DNA of 64,000 bases, taken from the NCBI RefSeq assembly GCF_023503965.1, contig NZ_CP097298.1, positions 2,373,001 through 2,437,000 on the forward strand. The letters are read 5' to 3'. The position numbers and the translations under genes were made by a program. This stretch comes from Brevundimonas albigilva (GTDB taxonomy: Bacteria > Pseudomonadota > Alphaproteobacteria > Caulobacterales > Caulobacteraceae). Positions 46,588-56,987 of the stretch are shown here, in pieces. The notes under the pieces were generated by a model. It was not told the origin of the DNA. It searched no databases and worked only from the letters and a program-made list of their open reading frames with translations. Within the stretch, counting starts at the first letter, position 1, and every line of letters begins with the position of its first letter.

Positions 46588-47777
46588 TCAGGCCAGGCCG
46601 TCCAGCGTCGGCGCCTCCGCCGCGCTGCCGGGAAAGACCCTCTGGTCCAGCGCGGCCCGGTCCAGGCCCAGGTGGTCGCGCAGCACCCCCTTGAACACCG
46701 AGCGGACGTCCAGGGTGGGCGCCAGGTCGCGATCCTCGAACAGCCGGCTCGCGGCCAGGGTCGGCCAGTCGCCGATCGGTCCGCCAGGCTTCAGCGCGCC
46801 GCCGACCATCAGCAGCGAGGAGCCGGTGCCGTGGTCGGTGCCCTGGGTGCCGTTGGCGCGGGCGGTGCGGCCGAACTCGGTCGCGACCACGACGACGGTG
46901 CGGTCCCACTGGTTTCCCAGTCCGTCCTTCAATCCGGCGACCAGCTGATCCAGCCCGGTCAGCCGCGTCTGCAGCTGCGCCTTCTGGCCGGCGTGGGTGT
47001 CCCACCCGTCCAGGGAAACGGCCACCACGTCCGCCCCTTCGTCTCCGCTCATCAGCCGGGCGACCGCGCGACCCAGGCCCTGAACGTCGTTGCGGCGCAC
47101 GGGGGCGCCCCCTCCATGTCCTGATCCTGGGCGACCAAGGCCTCGGTCGCCAGGCCGCGCGCCAGGTTCTGGCCCAGCATCGGATCCTCGACATAGAGAT
47201 CCTGCAACAGGGAGGCGATGCGGTCCTCGCCGCGCACCTGGCCGCCGGGCGCCCAGGACGAGACCGGCGCCGCGCCTCGCAGGATCAGCGGCGTCTGCGC
47301 CCCGATCGACAGGCCGCGCAGGGTCGTCCCGCCCGCCGCCGCCATCGCCCGGTTCAGCCAGCCGTCGGTCTGTTGGCGCAGGCCTTCGCCGCCGTTCTCC
47401 AGCACGTCCTGGGCGTCGAAATGAGAGCGCACCCGCACCGGCAGGGCCACCGCCGGCGCGAACCGCACCTGTCCCTGGCCGTACAGGGCGTGCAGCCCCG
47501 ACAGCGCCGGATGCAGGCCGAAGCCCTCGGCCAGGTCCAGCGCGCCGCTCGCCTCTCCCGGCGGCGGGACGGCCAGGCCGCCGCGCAGCGGAACATAGTC
47601 GGCGTCGGCGTAGGGGACCGTCACCGACAGGCCGTCCATCGCGCCGCGGGCGATGACCACCACCAGCTTGTTGCGCGGCCCGGCGGCCTGGGCGGCCACG
47701 CGGCCGGCGAAGGCCAGGCCGATCCCGGCGGAGGCGGCGGCCAGAAGCGTGCGTCGATTCAGGGGCGGGGCGGTCAT
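46588..47777 (-). CDS. DUF1501 exported protein; frameshift at 47101-47105
   Basis: A sulfatase/alkaline-phosphatase-fold protein of unknown activity with a twin-arginine signal (LNRRTLLAAASAG). DUF1501 landmarks are VVVIARGAMDGLSVTVPY, RSHFDAQDVLENG, and in the second half SLDGWDTHAGQKAQL, ATEFGRTARANGTQGTDHG and SLLMVGGALKPG. The frame breaks at the G run 47101-47105; adding one base joins MEGAPP to VRRNDVQGLG. The length of 1190 nt (3n+2) fits. The start overlaps the DUF1800 stop by 4 nt; the two families are nearly always paired. Confidence 0.9.
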
Positions 47778-49193
47778 CGGCGTTGGAACTCCGGCGACAT
47801 CAGAAGAAGGGTCAGGGCCTCGGGTCGGCTCTCGGCGCGGGCCACGGCCAGGCGGGTGCGCTGGCCCAGCCGCTCGCCCAGTGCGGAAAGGGCGACGGCG
47901 CTCGGATCGTCCTGCATCGCCGCCTCGGCGGCGACCTTGGCCCAGTTCAGCCGCTTGACCAGGGCGTCCGGCCCGGCCCAGTCGGCGGCCGTGTCGGGCC
48001 AGCCTTCGGGAGAGGGCGGGGCGAACATCGGCTGGCCCATGCCGGCCAGCGCCTGGCGCAGCGGCGGCAGGCGGCGCGGCCGCGTTCCCAGGGCGCGATG
48101 CGCGGAGACGACGAACTCGTAGGGCGTCTTGATCTTGGCCGGCCGGGGGTCCCAGGTCTCGGGCGCCGCGATCAGGGCGCGCGCCACCTCGGCCAGGTCG
48201 CCGCCCGAGCGCGCCCAGGCCGCCTCCAGCGCCGTGACCAGGGCCGCGGGCGGATCGTCCGCGACGAAATGGGCGGCCAGCCGCCGCGACAGCCGCCGCC
48301 CCGTCGCCGGGTGGCGGGCCAGGTCGCGCAGGATCGCCTCGCCCTGGCTGCGCCCGTCCTGGCCGCGTCCGCTGGCCGGATAGGTCTTGCCCATCACGGT
48401 CCGCGCGCCCGGCTGGTGCAGATTGGCGCGAAAGACGAAGCCGTCGCCTTCGGCCGTCGCCGCGCGCTCGCCTCCGCGCCCGGCCCGTGCGTCACGGGCG
48501 GTCGGCACGGACCAGCCGGTCAGGGCGCGCGCCAGTTCGGTGACGTCGGCCTGGCCGTAGCCGCCGTCGGCGCCCACGGTGTGCAGCTCCATCATTTCGC
48601 GGGCCAGGTTCTCGTTCAGTCCCGCCGCGGCGCGCCCCCGCCGCGCTGTCCGGTCCGGCCGAGCGGGCCTGATCGAGGTAGAGCAGCATGGCGGGGTGCT
48701 GTTCGGCGGCCAGGACCAGGTCTTCGAAACGGCCGAAGACGCGGGGGCGTATGGCCTCGGCCTCGTACTGGCCCAGGAAGACGCCGGCGGCGAACTTGGT
48801 CGACGACACGCTCAGCGCGTTCGCCCAGAACAGGGCCCAGCGCTCGGCGAAGCCTTGGTCGGTCGTGGCCGCCAGGTCGGCTCGGGCCAGGAAGGCGCGG
48901 CCCGTATCGTCGGCCAGGGCGCGGCGCCCCGCCTGCCGGGCCTCGCGCCGGGCCTCGGCGTCCGCCGTCGCGGCGTTTCGCCGGGCGCCCCCGTCGGACT
49001 GATAGGCGACGTATTGCGTCATGCGCTGAGCGGTGTCGGGGCGTTCGCCCGCCGGAAGGGGCGCGCCTTCAGGCCGGATCTGCGCGCGCAGCCAACCGCG
49101 CGGATCGCCGGCGACCCGGTCGATCTCGCCCGGTCGCGCGCCCATTCCCAGCCGGGTCAGGGCGATGGCCGCGTCGATCGAGGATGAAGCCAT
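47774..49193 (-). CDS. DUF1800 protein; +1 frameshift at 48635-48639
   Basis: A large helical protein of the DUF1800 family, always next to DUF1501. N-terminal IDAAIALTRLGMGARPGEI, then WALFWANALSVSS, then in the second frame LNENLAREMMELHTVGADGGY, ELARALTGWSV and RRLAAHFVADDPP. Removing one base of the C run 48635-48639 links SAAG to RAAAGLNEN. The length of 1420 nt (3n+1) fits one inserted base. No signal peptide is obvious, unlike its partner. The pair's role is unknown; an export or envelope role is suggested by DUF1501's Tat signal. Confidence 0.9.
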
Positions 49194-49250
49194 GGGACGT
49201 CTCCGTTCCCCCGTCCCTCCTGTAACGCGCGACCTCGCCGGTTCCGTCGC

Positions 49251-50735
49251 TCAGTGGGCGCCGGCCGTCTCGGGCAGGTGCTGCTTCTCGAACCGGCCGA
49301 CCCGATCCACCAGGGTGCGCGCCGCCGCGTTCATCCCCGTGACCACGACCTCGGCGCCCTGTCGGCGGTAGCGGAAGACGACCTTGTCCACCGCCGCCAC
49401 CCCGGTCAGGTCCCACAGGTGGGCCTCGGCCATGTCGATCTCGACCCGCTTCGGATGGCCGTGGTGCTCGAAGCTGGCGGCGAACAGGTCGGCCGAGGCG
49501 AAGAACAGCTGGCCTGTCACGCGATAGCGCAGCACGCCGGGCTCGGGCGTCTGGATCTCGGTCACGCTCAGCGTCTTGCCCAGCTTGCGCATGAAGAAGA
49601 CCGCCGACAGCAGAACGCCCAGGACGACGCCCTTGGACAGGTCGTGGGTGGCCACCACCGTCACGGTCGTGGCGATCATGACGATCGAGGACTGAAGCGG
49701 CGTCGAGCGCAGCTTCAGCACCGATCCCCAGTCGAAGGTGCCGATCGACACCATGATCATGACCGCCACCAGGGCCGCCATCGGGATCCGCGCCACCCAG
49801 TCCTGCAGCGCCAGCATCAGGAACAGCAGCAGCAGGCCGGCCCACAGGGTGGACAGCCGGCCCCGGGCGCCCGAGGTCACATTGATCATCGACTGGCCGA
49901 TCATGGCGCAGCCGGCCATGCCGCCGAACAGGGGCGACAGGATGTTGGCGATCCCCTGGCCGCGCGTCTCGCGATCCTTGTCGGAAGGCGTGTCGGTGAT
50001 GTCGTCGATCAGATTGGCGGTCAGCAGGCTTTCCAGCAGGCCGACGAAGGCCAGGGTGGCCGAGATCGGGGCGATGATGACGAACGTCTCCCACGTCAGC
50101 GGCACGGCGGGCAGGTGAAAGGCGGGCAGGGCGGCGGGCATTTGGCCCATGTCGCCCACGGTGCGCACGTCCAGCCCCGTCATCATCACGAAGGCGCTTA
50201 CCAGGACGATGGCGACCAGGGGCGACGGCACGGCCCTGGTCAGGCGCGGCAGGCCGTAGATGACCGCCAGGGCCGCGGCCACCAGGGCGAAGGTCTGCCA
50301 GTTGGCGCCGATCAGCTCCGGCGTCTGGGCCAGGAAGATCAGGATCGCCAGCGAGTTGACGAAGCCGGTCATGACGCTGCGGCTGACGAACTTGACGTAG
50401 CGGCCCAGTCTCAGCAGGCCGACGCCGATCTGGATCACCCCGCACAGGATCGAGGCGGCGAACAGATATTCCAGCCCGTGGTCGCGCACCAGCGTGACCA
50501 TCAGCAGGGCCATGGCCCCGGTGGCGGCCGAGATCATGGCCGGGCGGCCGCCGACGAAGGCGATGGTCACGGCGATGACCACGCTGGCGTAGAGCCCGAC
50601 CGCCGGATCGACCCCGGCGATGATGGAGAAGGCGATGGCTTCGGGGATCAGGGCCAGGGCCACGACGGTCCCCGCCAGCAGGTCGCGGCGAGGATTGGCG
50701 AGCCATTGCTGGCGCGCGGAGGCGATGATGGACAT
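49251..50735 (-). CDS. SulP-family anion transporter with STAS domain
   Basis: A 494-residue SLC26/SulP transporter with 10-12 spans. The SulP core has [33 protein letters not shown] and [16 protein letters not shown], and a C-terminal STAS domain starts near residue 400 ([16 protein letters not shown] and [15 protein letters not shown]). Family members carry sulfate, bicarbonate or other anions; the substrate here is unknown. The ATG at 50735 matches the family start ([11 protein letters not shown]); an in-frame ATG at 50819 adds 28 poorly conserved residues. Confidence 0.92.
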   Translation of the reverse strand: MSIIASARQQWLANPRRDLLAGTVVALALIPEAIAFSIIAGVDPAVGLYASVVIAVTIAFVGGRPAMISAATGAMALLMVTLVRDHGLEYLFAASILCGVIQIGVGLLRLGRYVKFVSRSVMTGFVNSLAILIFLAQTPELIGANWQTFALVAAALAVIYGLPRLTRAVPSPLVAIVLVSAFVMMTGLDVRTVGDMGQMPAALPAFHLPAVPLTWETFVIIAPISATLAFVGLLESLLTANLIDDITDTPSDKDRETRGQGIANILSPLFGGMAGCAMIGQSMINVTSGARGRLSTLWAGLLLLFLMLALQDWVARIPMAALVAVMIMVSIGTFDWGSVLKLRSTPLQSSIVMIATTVTVVATHDLSKGVVLGVLLSAVFFMRKLGKTLSVTEIQTPEPGVLRYRVTGQLFFASADLFAASFEHHGHPKRVEIDMAEAHLWDLTGVAAVDKVVFRYRRQGAEVVVTGMNAAARTLVDRVGRFEKQHLPETAGAH

Positions 50736-50941
50736 TCGGTTTTCATCTGGATGAGCCGCGCCCGACCTCTCGGGTTCGGCGGCTCGGTTTCCCGGCGGAT
50801 CGGCGGCCGGGATAGCCACCCGTCGCCTGCGTGCAGGGGCGGGTCCAAGGTGAGGCCGCCCTGATGCTCTGTCGCGGCGCGAAAATCAAGTTCGCGTGCC
50901 GCCCGTCGCCAATCGCCGGTTCGCGCGTTAGGGTCCGCGTC

Positions 50942-51544
50942 ATGGCCCTCTTGGACTGGATGATCGACGCGACCGGACCGATGGTCCGCGGCGACGGGGT
51001 GCGCCTGCGGCCGCCGCGCGCGTCCGACTATTCCGCCTGGTCGCGGCTGCGCGAGGGATCGCGCGACTATCTCCAGCCGTGGGAGCCGGCCTGGCCCGAG
51101 GACGACCTGACCAAGGCCGCCTTCAAGCGCCGCCTTTCGATCTATGCGCGCGAGATGGAGCTGGGCAACGCCTGGCCCTTCTTCGTCTTCAGCGAGGACG
51201 GCGAGACCCTGTTCGGCGCCGTCACCCTGTCCAACGTCCGGCGCGGCGTGGCCGAGACCGGGACCATCGGCTACTGGATCGGCCGTCCCCATGCCGGCAG
51301 GGGCGTCGCCACCGCGGCGGTGCGGACCCTGGTGCGCTACGCCTTCGACCGGCTGGAGCTGCACCGGCTGGAGGCCGCCTGCCTGCCGACCAACGCCGGC
51401 TCGCGCCGTGTGCTGGAGAAATCCGGCTTCCGCCAGGAAGGATACGCCCGCGCTTATTTGAAAATTAACGGGGAGTGGGCAGACCATCTGCTGTTCGGTC
51501 TTGTCGAGGACGAGGTCGATCGCGGCGGCCGAACGTCGTCCTGA
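50942..51544 (+). CDS. GNAT-family N-acetyltransferase, RimJ/RimL-like
   Basis: A 200-residue acetyltransferase. VRLRPPRASDYSAWSRLR opens the fold, and the acetyl-CoA loop is GRPHAGRGVATAA, followed by EAACLPTNAGSRRVLEKSGF, the RimJ pattern. Such enzymes acetylate protein N-termini or small molecules; the sequence resembles ribosomal-protein alanine N-acetyltransferases. It is followed 16 bp later by pdeA on the same strand. Confidence 0.88.
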   Translation: MALLDWMIDATGPMVRGDGVRLRPPRASDYSAWSRLREGSRDYLQPWEPAWPEDDLTKAAFKRRLSIYAREMELGNAWPFFVFSEDGETLFGAVTLSNVRRGVAETGTIGYWIGRPHAGRGVATAAVRTLVRYAFDRLELHRLEAACLPTNAGSRRVLEKSGFRQEGYARAYLKINGEWADHLLFGLVEDEVDRGGRTSS

Positions 51545-51560
51545 AGGGGGCCTGAACGCC

Positions 51561-53228
51561 TTGAACACGCGACCCAGATCGCTGGCCTGGGACGCCACGA
51601 CCGCCATCGAGGCGCTCGCGGCGGCCGACACCGCGCTGTGGGTGTGGACCCCGTCGGAGGATCAGATCCGCTTCACCGGCGCAACCCGGCCGCTGGGCCT
51701 GGGGCCGCTGGCGCCGGAATGTTCGGGCGCGGGCTTCGTCGCCTCGGCCATGCCCCAGGACCGGGCCCTGGCCGAGAAGATGCTGAAGCCCCAGGACGAG
51801 GGAACCGAGGTCGCCGTGCGCCTGCGGATGCGCGGGGCCGAGACCTGCCTGTGGCGCGGCGTCTGGCTGGAGGATGGGCTGCGCGCCGCCGGGGTGGTGG
51901 CGCTGGAGGCCAAGTTCGCCGGCGGCGACCGGGACAATCTGACCGGCCTTCTGGACCGCCGCGGCTTTTTGGCCCGGGTCGGCGAGGTGCTGATCCAGCC
52001 CGGCGAATACGAACTGGTGGTCGGCGACGTGGACCGGCTTCGGCGCCTGAACGAGGCGCTGGGCCACGAGCGCACCGACCTGGTGCTGTCGGCCCTGGGC
52101 TCGCGCCTGGCCGCCGCCTTCGCCAAGGAGGCCAGCCCCGCCCGCATCGGCGAGGACGAGTTCGCCATCATCGTTCCCAAGACCGGCGCCCACGTCAGCT
52201 ACCGTGTGCGCGAGGCGCTGGAGCAGCCGCTGCGCGTGGCCGGTTTCGACATCTATCCCACCGTCTCCATCGGCGCGGTGGTGGTCGAGGGCGGCCCCGA
52301 CGCGCCCGACCCGGCCGAGATCCTGCGCCGCGTCGAACTGGCGGTGGAATCGGCCAAGGGCGCCGGGCGCGGCGGCTCGGCCGCCTACGGCCGCGCGCTT
52401 GAGAGCGACAGCCTCAGCCGCCTGGCGCTGGAGGCGGACCTGCGCAACGCCTTCGTGCGCGGCGAGATCACCCCCTTCTTCCAGCCGATCGTGAATCTGA
52501 AGACCGGCGCGGTGGCGGGCTTCGAGGCCCTGGCCCGCTGGCGCCACCCCCGGCGCGGCCTGGTGCCGCCGGACGAGTTCCTGGGCCTGACCAACGACCT
52601 GGGCATGATGAACGACCTGGGCCTGTTGATGATGACCCAGTCGGCGCGCCAGCTGGCCGAATGGCTGGACCGCCACCCCCTGGCCGGCAAGCTGTTCTGC
52701 AGCGTCAACCTGTCGGTCGGCGAGATCGAGCGCCGCCATCTGGTCGAGGACGTCGAGCGGATCATCAAGGACAGCAACCTGCCGCGCGGCGCCCTGAAGC
52801 TGGAAGTGACCGAGGGCGACATCATGCGCGACACAACGCGCGCCGCCGAGGTGCTGCAGCAGCTGAAGGCGGTCGGCGCCTCGCTGGCGCTGGACGACTT
52901 CGGCACCGGCTTCTCGTCGCTGTCCTACCTGGCCAAGCTGCCGTTCGACACGCTGAAGATCGACCGCTACTTCGTGCTGACGATGAACAAGGACGAGGGC
53001 TCGGCCAAGATCGTCAAGTCGGTGGTCAACCTGGGCCGCGACCTGGCCCTGGAAGTGGTGGCCGAAGGGGTGGAGAACGCCGAACTGGCCCGCCTGCTTC
53101 TGGACGCCCAGTGCCACTACGGCCAGGGCTTCGGCTACGCCCAGGCTCTGCCGGCCCAGGAGGCCGAGGTCTATCTGGCCGAAAGCCTGGCCGACGGCAC
53201 GGCGCCGCTGAAGCAGCGTTCGGCCTGA
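51561..53228 (+). CDS. pdeA: cyclic di-GMP phosphodiesterase with degenerate GGDEF (GEDEF) and EAL domains, PdeA-like
   Basis: Degrades c-di-GMP. Order: PAS-like N-terminus (residues 15-125), GGDEF domain with the site changed to RIGEDEFAII, then an EAL domain from about residue 300 with catalytic FEALARWRH, SVNLSV, LEVTEGDI, LDDFGTG, KIDR and VVAEGVE all intact. Caulobacter PdeA (CC3396) has the same layout; its GEDEF domain binds GTP to stimulate the EAL domain, and it is degraded by ClpXP at the swarmer-to-stalked transition (known from that organism). The TTG at 51561 gives 555 residues, close to PdeA; no better start is evident. Confidence 0.9.
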   Translation: MNTRPRSLAWDATTAIEALAAADTALWVWTPSEDQIRFTGATRPLGLGPLAPECSGAGFVASAMPQDRALAEKMLKPQDEGTEVAVRLRMRGAETCLWRGVWLEDGLRAAGVVALEAKFAGGDRDNLTGLLDRRGFLARVGEVLIQPGEYELVVGDVDRLRRLNEALGHERTDLVLSALGSRLAAAFAKEASPARIGEDEFAIIVPKTGAHVSYRVREALEQPLRVAGFDIYPTVSIGAVVVEGGPDAPDPAEILRRVELAVESAKGAGRGGSAAYGRALESDSLSRLALEADLRNAFVRGEITPFFQPIVNLKTGAVAGFEALARWRHPRRGLVPPDEFLGLTNDLGMMNDLGLLMMTQSARQLAEWLDRHPLAGKLFCSVNLSVGEIERRHLVEDVERIIKDSNLPRGALKLEVTEGDIMRDTTRAAEVLQQLKAVGASLALDDFGTGFSSLSYLAKLPFDTLKIDRYFVLTMNKDEGSAKIVKSVVNLGRDLALEVVAEGVENAELARLLLDAQCHYGQGFGYAQALPAQEAEVYLAESLADGTAPLKQRSA

Positions 53229-53252
53229 GCGTCGCGTGTTGTTTCCTCGTCA

Positions 53253-53273
53253 TCCTCGGGCTTGACCCGAGGA
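53253..53273. repeat. short palindrome TCCTCGGG / CCCGAGGA
   Basis: TCCTCGGG (53253-53260), CTTGA, then CCCGAGGA (53266-53273). This sequence, with the flanking CGTCAT, matches a palindrome seen scattered between genes in many alphaproteobacterial genomes (recalled, not searched). It lies between convergent pdeA and panD and may also act as their terminator. Confidence 0.7.
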
Positions 53274-53289
53274 GACGGAGAGGGGTGGC

Positions 53290-53634
53290 TCAGGCCGCGC
53301 GCTTGATGGCGTTGTGGTCGTCCAGCAGCACGACGTTCGGCTCCCACTGGCGCGCTTCTTCCTGCTCCAGCTGGCCGTAGGTGACCACGATCACCTTGTC
53401 GTTCTTCTGCACCAGGCGCGCGGCGGCGCCGTTGACGCCGATGACCTTCGACCCGCGCGGGGCCTCGATGGCGTAGGTGGTGAAGCGCGCGCCGTTGGTG
53501 ATGTTCAGCACGTCGACCTGCTCGTTGGGAAAGATGCCGGCCGCGTCCAGCAGGTCGCGGTCGATGGCGATCGAGCCCTCGTAGTCGAGGTCGGCCTGCG
53601 TCACCGTCGCGCGGTGCAGCTTGGACTTCATCAT
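53290..53634 (-). CDS. panD: aspartate 1-decarboxylase
   Basis: Makes beta-alanine for pantothenate. The 114-residue pro-enzyme has the self-cleavage site YEGSIAID (Gly-Ser at about residues 25-26) that generates the pyruvoyl group, and the family motifs [13 protein letters not shown] and [12 protein letters not shown]. The ATG at 53634, or the adjacent one at 53631, begins [11 protein letters not shown], the usual start. It is divergent from sppA with about 240 bp between them. Confidence 0.96.
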   Translation of the reverse strand: MMKSKLHRATVTQADLDYEGSIAIDRDLLDAAGIFPNEQVDVLNITNGARFTTYAIEAPRGSKVIGVNGAAARLVQKNDKVIVVTYGQLEQEEARQWEPNVVLLDDHNAIKRAA

Positions 53635-53874
53635 GGTGACCAGCACGGCGGGTCTCCCGAACGGATGCGCGGGGCGACAGGCCCTCGCTCTGAGGCGGCT
53701 CATATAGGGATTTCGCGCGGGCCTATCAATCGTCCCTGCTGCGCCGCAGCGGGGCCGTGCTGCGGCGCGGCGCGGCGCGGCCGGCCGACCATTGCCGGAC
53801 GTTCATTTGACGGCGACGCGCCCCTCTCTATGCTGGCGCGCGGCCAACGGCGGCCGTCTGCGGGATCCCCTCCT

Positions 53875-55656
53875 TTGAAACAGTTCTTCCTGACCGTCCT
53901 GGGCGTCTTCACCGGGCTGGTGCTGTTCCTCGTCGTCGTGCCGGTGGTGCTGCTGACCTTCGCCATCGCAGCCGGTTCGTCCAAGCCCGCGACGCCGGCC
54001 GCCACCGTGCTGGAGCTGGACCTGCGCGAGGGCATCAGCGACCAGCCCTCGACCGACCCGTTCGCCGTCTTCGCCGGGGGCGGCCTGTCCACCCTCCAGG
54101 TCGTCGACGCCCTGATCCAGGCCCAGGACGACCGCAGCGTGAAGGGCCTTCTGATCCGCCTGCCCGAGGCCGGCATCACCCCCGCCGCCGCCGACGAACT
54201 GCGCCAGGCCATCGTGCGCTTCAAGGCGTCGGGCAAGCCGGTGATCGCCCACAGCCAGGGCTTCATGCCAGCCGGGACCGCGATCTCGTCCTACATGATC
54301 GGGGCGGCGGCGTCCGAACTGTGGATGCAGAACACCGCCGGCTTCCAGGCCACGGGCCTGGCGACCGACAACCTGTTCCTGGGCCGGGCCTTCGAGAAAT
54401 ACGGCGTGCGCGCCGACTTCGAGCAGCGCTACGAGTACAAGAACGCCGTCAACGAATACACCCAGAGCGACTACACCCCCGCCCACCGCGAGGCGCAGAC
54501 CGCCTGGATGACCGCCCTCTACGACAGCGCCCTGGCCCATGTGGCGCGCGATCGCAAATCGACGCCCGAGGCGGTCAAGGCGCTGGTCGAGGCCGGCCCC
54601 TATTCGGCCGAGCAGGCCCGCGCCAACGGCCTGGTGGACAAGATCGGCCAGGTCGAGGAGGCCGAGGCCGCGATCAAGACGCGCGCCGGCCGCGGGGCCG
54701 AGATCGTCGAACTGGCCAAGTACGCCTCCGACAAGGGCGCGCGCGCGGGCTCGGGCCGCAACGCCATCGCCATCGTCGGCGGCGAGGGAGCGATCGTCAC
54801 CGGGCGCGGCGGCTCGGCCAGCCCCTTCGGCGGCGGCGCCATGATCCATTCCGACGACACGGCCGAGGCCATTTACGACGCCATTCAGGACAAGGACGTG
54901 AAGGCCATCGTCTTCCGCGTCTCCTCGCCCGGCGGTTCGCCCGAGGCGTCCGAGCAGATCCTGGCGGCCGTGCGCGCGGCGCGGGCGGCCGGAAAGCCGG
55001 TCGTGGTGTCGATGGGCGACTACGCCGCCTCGGGCGGCTACTGGATCAGCTCCCAGGCCGACTGGATCGTGGCCCAGCCCTCGACCATCACCGGCTCCAT
55101 CGGCGTGTTCGGCGGCAAGTTCGTGGTGGCCGAGGCGCTGGGTCGCTTCGGCGTGGACATGCGCGGCCTGTCGGTCGGCGGCCAGTACGCCGACGCCTTC
55201 TCGCCGACCCAGCCCTTCACGCCCGAACAGCGGGCCGACTTCTCGGCCTCGATGGACCGCATCTACGACGACTTCATCACCCGGGTGTCGACCGGCCGCA
55301 AGCTGCCCGCCGACCGGGTGCGCGAGATCGCGCGCGGCCGCGTCTGGACCGGCGCCCAGGCCCTGCCGCTGGGCCTCATCGACCAGTTGGGCGGCCTGAC
55401 CGAGGCCGTCGTCAAGGCCAAGGAACTGGCCAGGTTGCCGGCCGACCAGCCGGTGCGCTTCAAGCACTTCCCCAAGGTCCGCTCGCCCTGGGAGGCCTTG
55501 TCGGAGGCCTTCGGCGTCCAGACCGAGGCCGCCCGCGCCCTGGTCACCATCGGCGGCGTCATGGCCGATCCCCAGGCCCAGGCGGTGATGCGCCGCATCC
55601 AGGGCGAGCGGATGCGCAGCGAAGGCGCCGTCGTCCTGGCCGACCAGCCGCTGTAA
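53875..55656 (+). CDS. sppA: signal peptide peptidase SppA (67K type)
   Basis: A 593-residue membrane-bound Ser/Lys protease that digests cleaved signal peptides. One N-terminal span (FFLTVLGVFTGLVLFLVVVPVVLL), two tandem ClpP-like domains, the general base Lys in EQRYEYKNAVNEY of the first domain, and the nucleophile Ser in GDYAASGGYWIS of the second. The SSPGGSPEAS loop is typical. The start is the TTG at 53875 (LKQFFLTV), matching the family; an upstream ATG at 53830 would add 15 unlikely residues. Confidence 0.93.
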   Translation: MKQFFLTVLGVFTGLVLFLVVVPVVLLTFAIAAGSSKPATPAATVLELDLREGISDQPSTDPFAVFAGGGLSTLQVVDALIQAQDDRSVKGLLIRLPEAGITPAAADELRQAIVRFKASGKPVIAHSQGFMPAGTAISSYMIGAAASELWMQNTAGFQATGLATDNLFLGRAFEKYGVRADFEQRYEYKNAVNEYTQSDYTPAHREAQTAWMTALYDSALAHVARDRKSTPEAVKALVEAGPYSAEQARANGLVDKIGQVEEAEAAIKTRAGRGAEIVELAKYASDKGARAGSGRNAIAIVGGEGAIVTGRGGSASPFGGGAMIHSDDTAEAIYDAIQDKDVKAIVFRVSSPGGSPEASEQILAAVRAARAAGKPVVVSMGDYAASGGYWISSQADWIVAQPSTITGSIGVFGGKFVVAEALGRFGVDMRGLSVGGQYADAFSPTQPFTPEQRADFSASMDRIYDDFITRVSTGRKLPADRVREIARGRVWTGAQALPLGLIDQLGGLTEAVVKAKELARLPADQPVRFKHFPKVRSPWEALSEAFGVQTEAARALVTIGGVMADPQAQAVMRRIQGERMRSEGAVVLADQPL

Positions 55657-55689
55657 ACGATCCTCCCCGCGCCGGCGGAGCAGGGTCGC

Positions 55690-55775
55690 CCTCAAGCAGC
55701 GCGACGCGCGATAGGGCGAGCAACCACGCCCTCAAGCAGCGCGACGCCCTCAAGCAGCGCGAAGCGCGGTAGGGC
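55690..55775. repeat. three copies of a CCTCAAGCAGCGCGA repeat
   Basis: Copies of CCTCAAGCAGCGCGA start at 55690, 55730 and 55748. The last extends to AAGCGCGGTAGGGC and forms a hairpin (GCGCGAAGCGC). Inverted copies occur at 57952 and 57991. It lies 34 bp after the sppA stop in a 228-bp intergenic gap. Confidence 0.8.
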
Positions 55776-55884
55776 CGCCAAAATGCCGCACGCAGGCGTG
55801 AGGGGCGGCGTCCTTGACCCGGCGGGGCGATGGACCGACATTGGGGGTTCGGCGTTTCAAGAAACGCCCGAAGAGGATCGATCC

Positions 55885-56213
55885 ATGTTCCAGCCCGAAC
55901 GTCTCGTCACCGTCGGCTTCACGCCGCGCCGCCGTCCGAACGGCCTCGTCGCCTCGGTGATGTGGCTGGGCGGCCTGATCGCGGGCGTGGCGGCGATGGC
56001 CGTGGGCGCGATCCTGGCGGTCTTCACCGCCGCCGCCGTGGCCGTGATCGCGGTCATCGCGGGGGTGCTGGTCTTCCTGGCCGGCCTGGCGCTGCGGGCG
56101 CGCCGCAACATGATCCTGCGCCGCCGTTCCGTTCGACCGATCCCGAGGTCATCGACGCGCAGAAGGTCGGCGACACCTGGGTCGCCTACGGCTGGGAACG
56201 TCACGGCCGCTGA
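55885..56213 (+). CDS. small membrane protein, unknown function; frameshift near 56125
   Basis: A restored protein of about 109 residues. The N-terminus MFQPERLVTVGFTPRRR is followed by two hydrophobic segments (ASVMWLGGLIAGVAAMAVGA and FTAAAVAVIAVIAGVLVFLAGLAL), a basic LRARRNMILRRR, then in the second frame STDPEVIDAQKVGDTWVAYGWERHGR to a stop at 56213. The tail has a regular composition only in that frame. The length of 329 nt (3n+2) fits one missing base in 56121-56132. It precedes the amidase by 13 bp. Confidence 0.72.
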
Positions 56214-56226
56214 GGCCGCCCTGGCC

Positions 56227-56987
56227 ATGATCGACGTCATCGAGGCGCCGTCGCCGAACTTCGACGCCCGCCGCGCCCCGCCCGACATGCTGGTGCTGCA
56301 CTACACCGGCATGGCGACCGGCGAGGCCGCGCTGGCGCGCCTTTGCGACCCCGAGGTCAAGGCCTCGGCCCACTATCTGGTCGAGGAGGACGGCCGCGTC
56401 TTCCGCCTGGTCCCCGAGGAACGCCGGGCCTGGCACGCGGGGCGCGGCGTCTGGCGGGGGAAACCGACTGCAACGCCGCCTCCATCGGCGTCGAGATCGT
56501 CAATCCGGGCCACGCGTTCGGCTATCGCGCCTTTCCCGACGCCCAGATCGCATCGCTGATCGCCCTGGTCGGCGACATCCGCACCCGCTGGACCATCCCC
56601 GACAACCGCATCATCGCCCATTCCGACCTGGCCCCCGACCGCAAGGAGGATCCCGGCGAACTCTTCCCCTGGAAGCGGCTGGCCGAGGCGGGGCACGGCC
56701 TGTGGTTCGAACCGGCGGCCGAGCGGATCAAGGCCCTGGGCGGTCTGCTGCAGAAGGGCGACCAGGGCGTCGGCGTGGTCGTGCTGCGCGCCGGCCTGCA
56801 CCGCCTGGGCTACGGCCTCCAGCCCGGCGGCGACTACGACGCCGAGACGGAAACCGCCGTGCGCGCCTTCCAGCGCCACTGGCGGCCCGCCCGCATCGAC
56901 GGCGTGGCCGACGGCGAGACCCGCGCCCGTCTGGTCGGCCTGCTGCAACTGGCCAGCGTCGAAAGCGTCACGGGCGTGCTGGACTAG
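56227..56987 (+). CDS. N-acetylmuramoyl-L-alanine amidase (AmpD-like) with peptidoglycan-binding domain; frameshift at 56456-56460
   Basis: A zinc amidase removing the peptide stem from muropeptides. Zn ligands are in VLHYTGM and in IIAHSDLAPDRKEDPG, and the amidase_2 features LVEEDGRVFRLV and AWHAGRG are present. The frame breaks at the G run 56456-56460; adding one G gives WRGETDCNAASIGVEIVNPG. The last 75 residues are a PG_binding_1 domain (LGYGLQPGGDYDAETETAVRAFQRHW). The length of 761 nt (3n+2) fits. No signal peptide is seen, so it is probably the cytoplasmic recycling type. An ampD-like gene beside rnpB and mraZ is common in Alphaproteobacteria (recalled). Confidence 0.9.

Noticed and set aside
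50736..50941. Possible riboswitch in the gap before the SulP gene
   Set aside because: GC-rich with some local pairing, but no conserved riboswitch core could be recognised.
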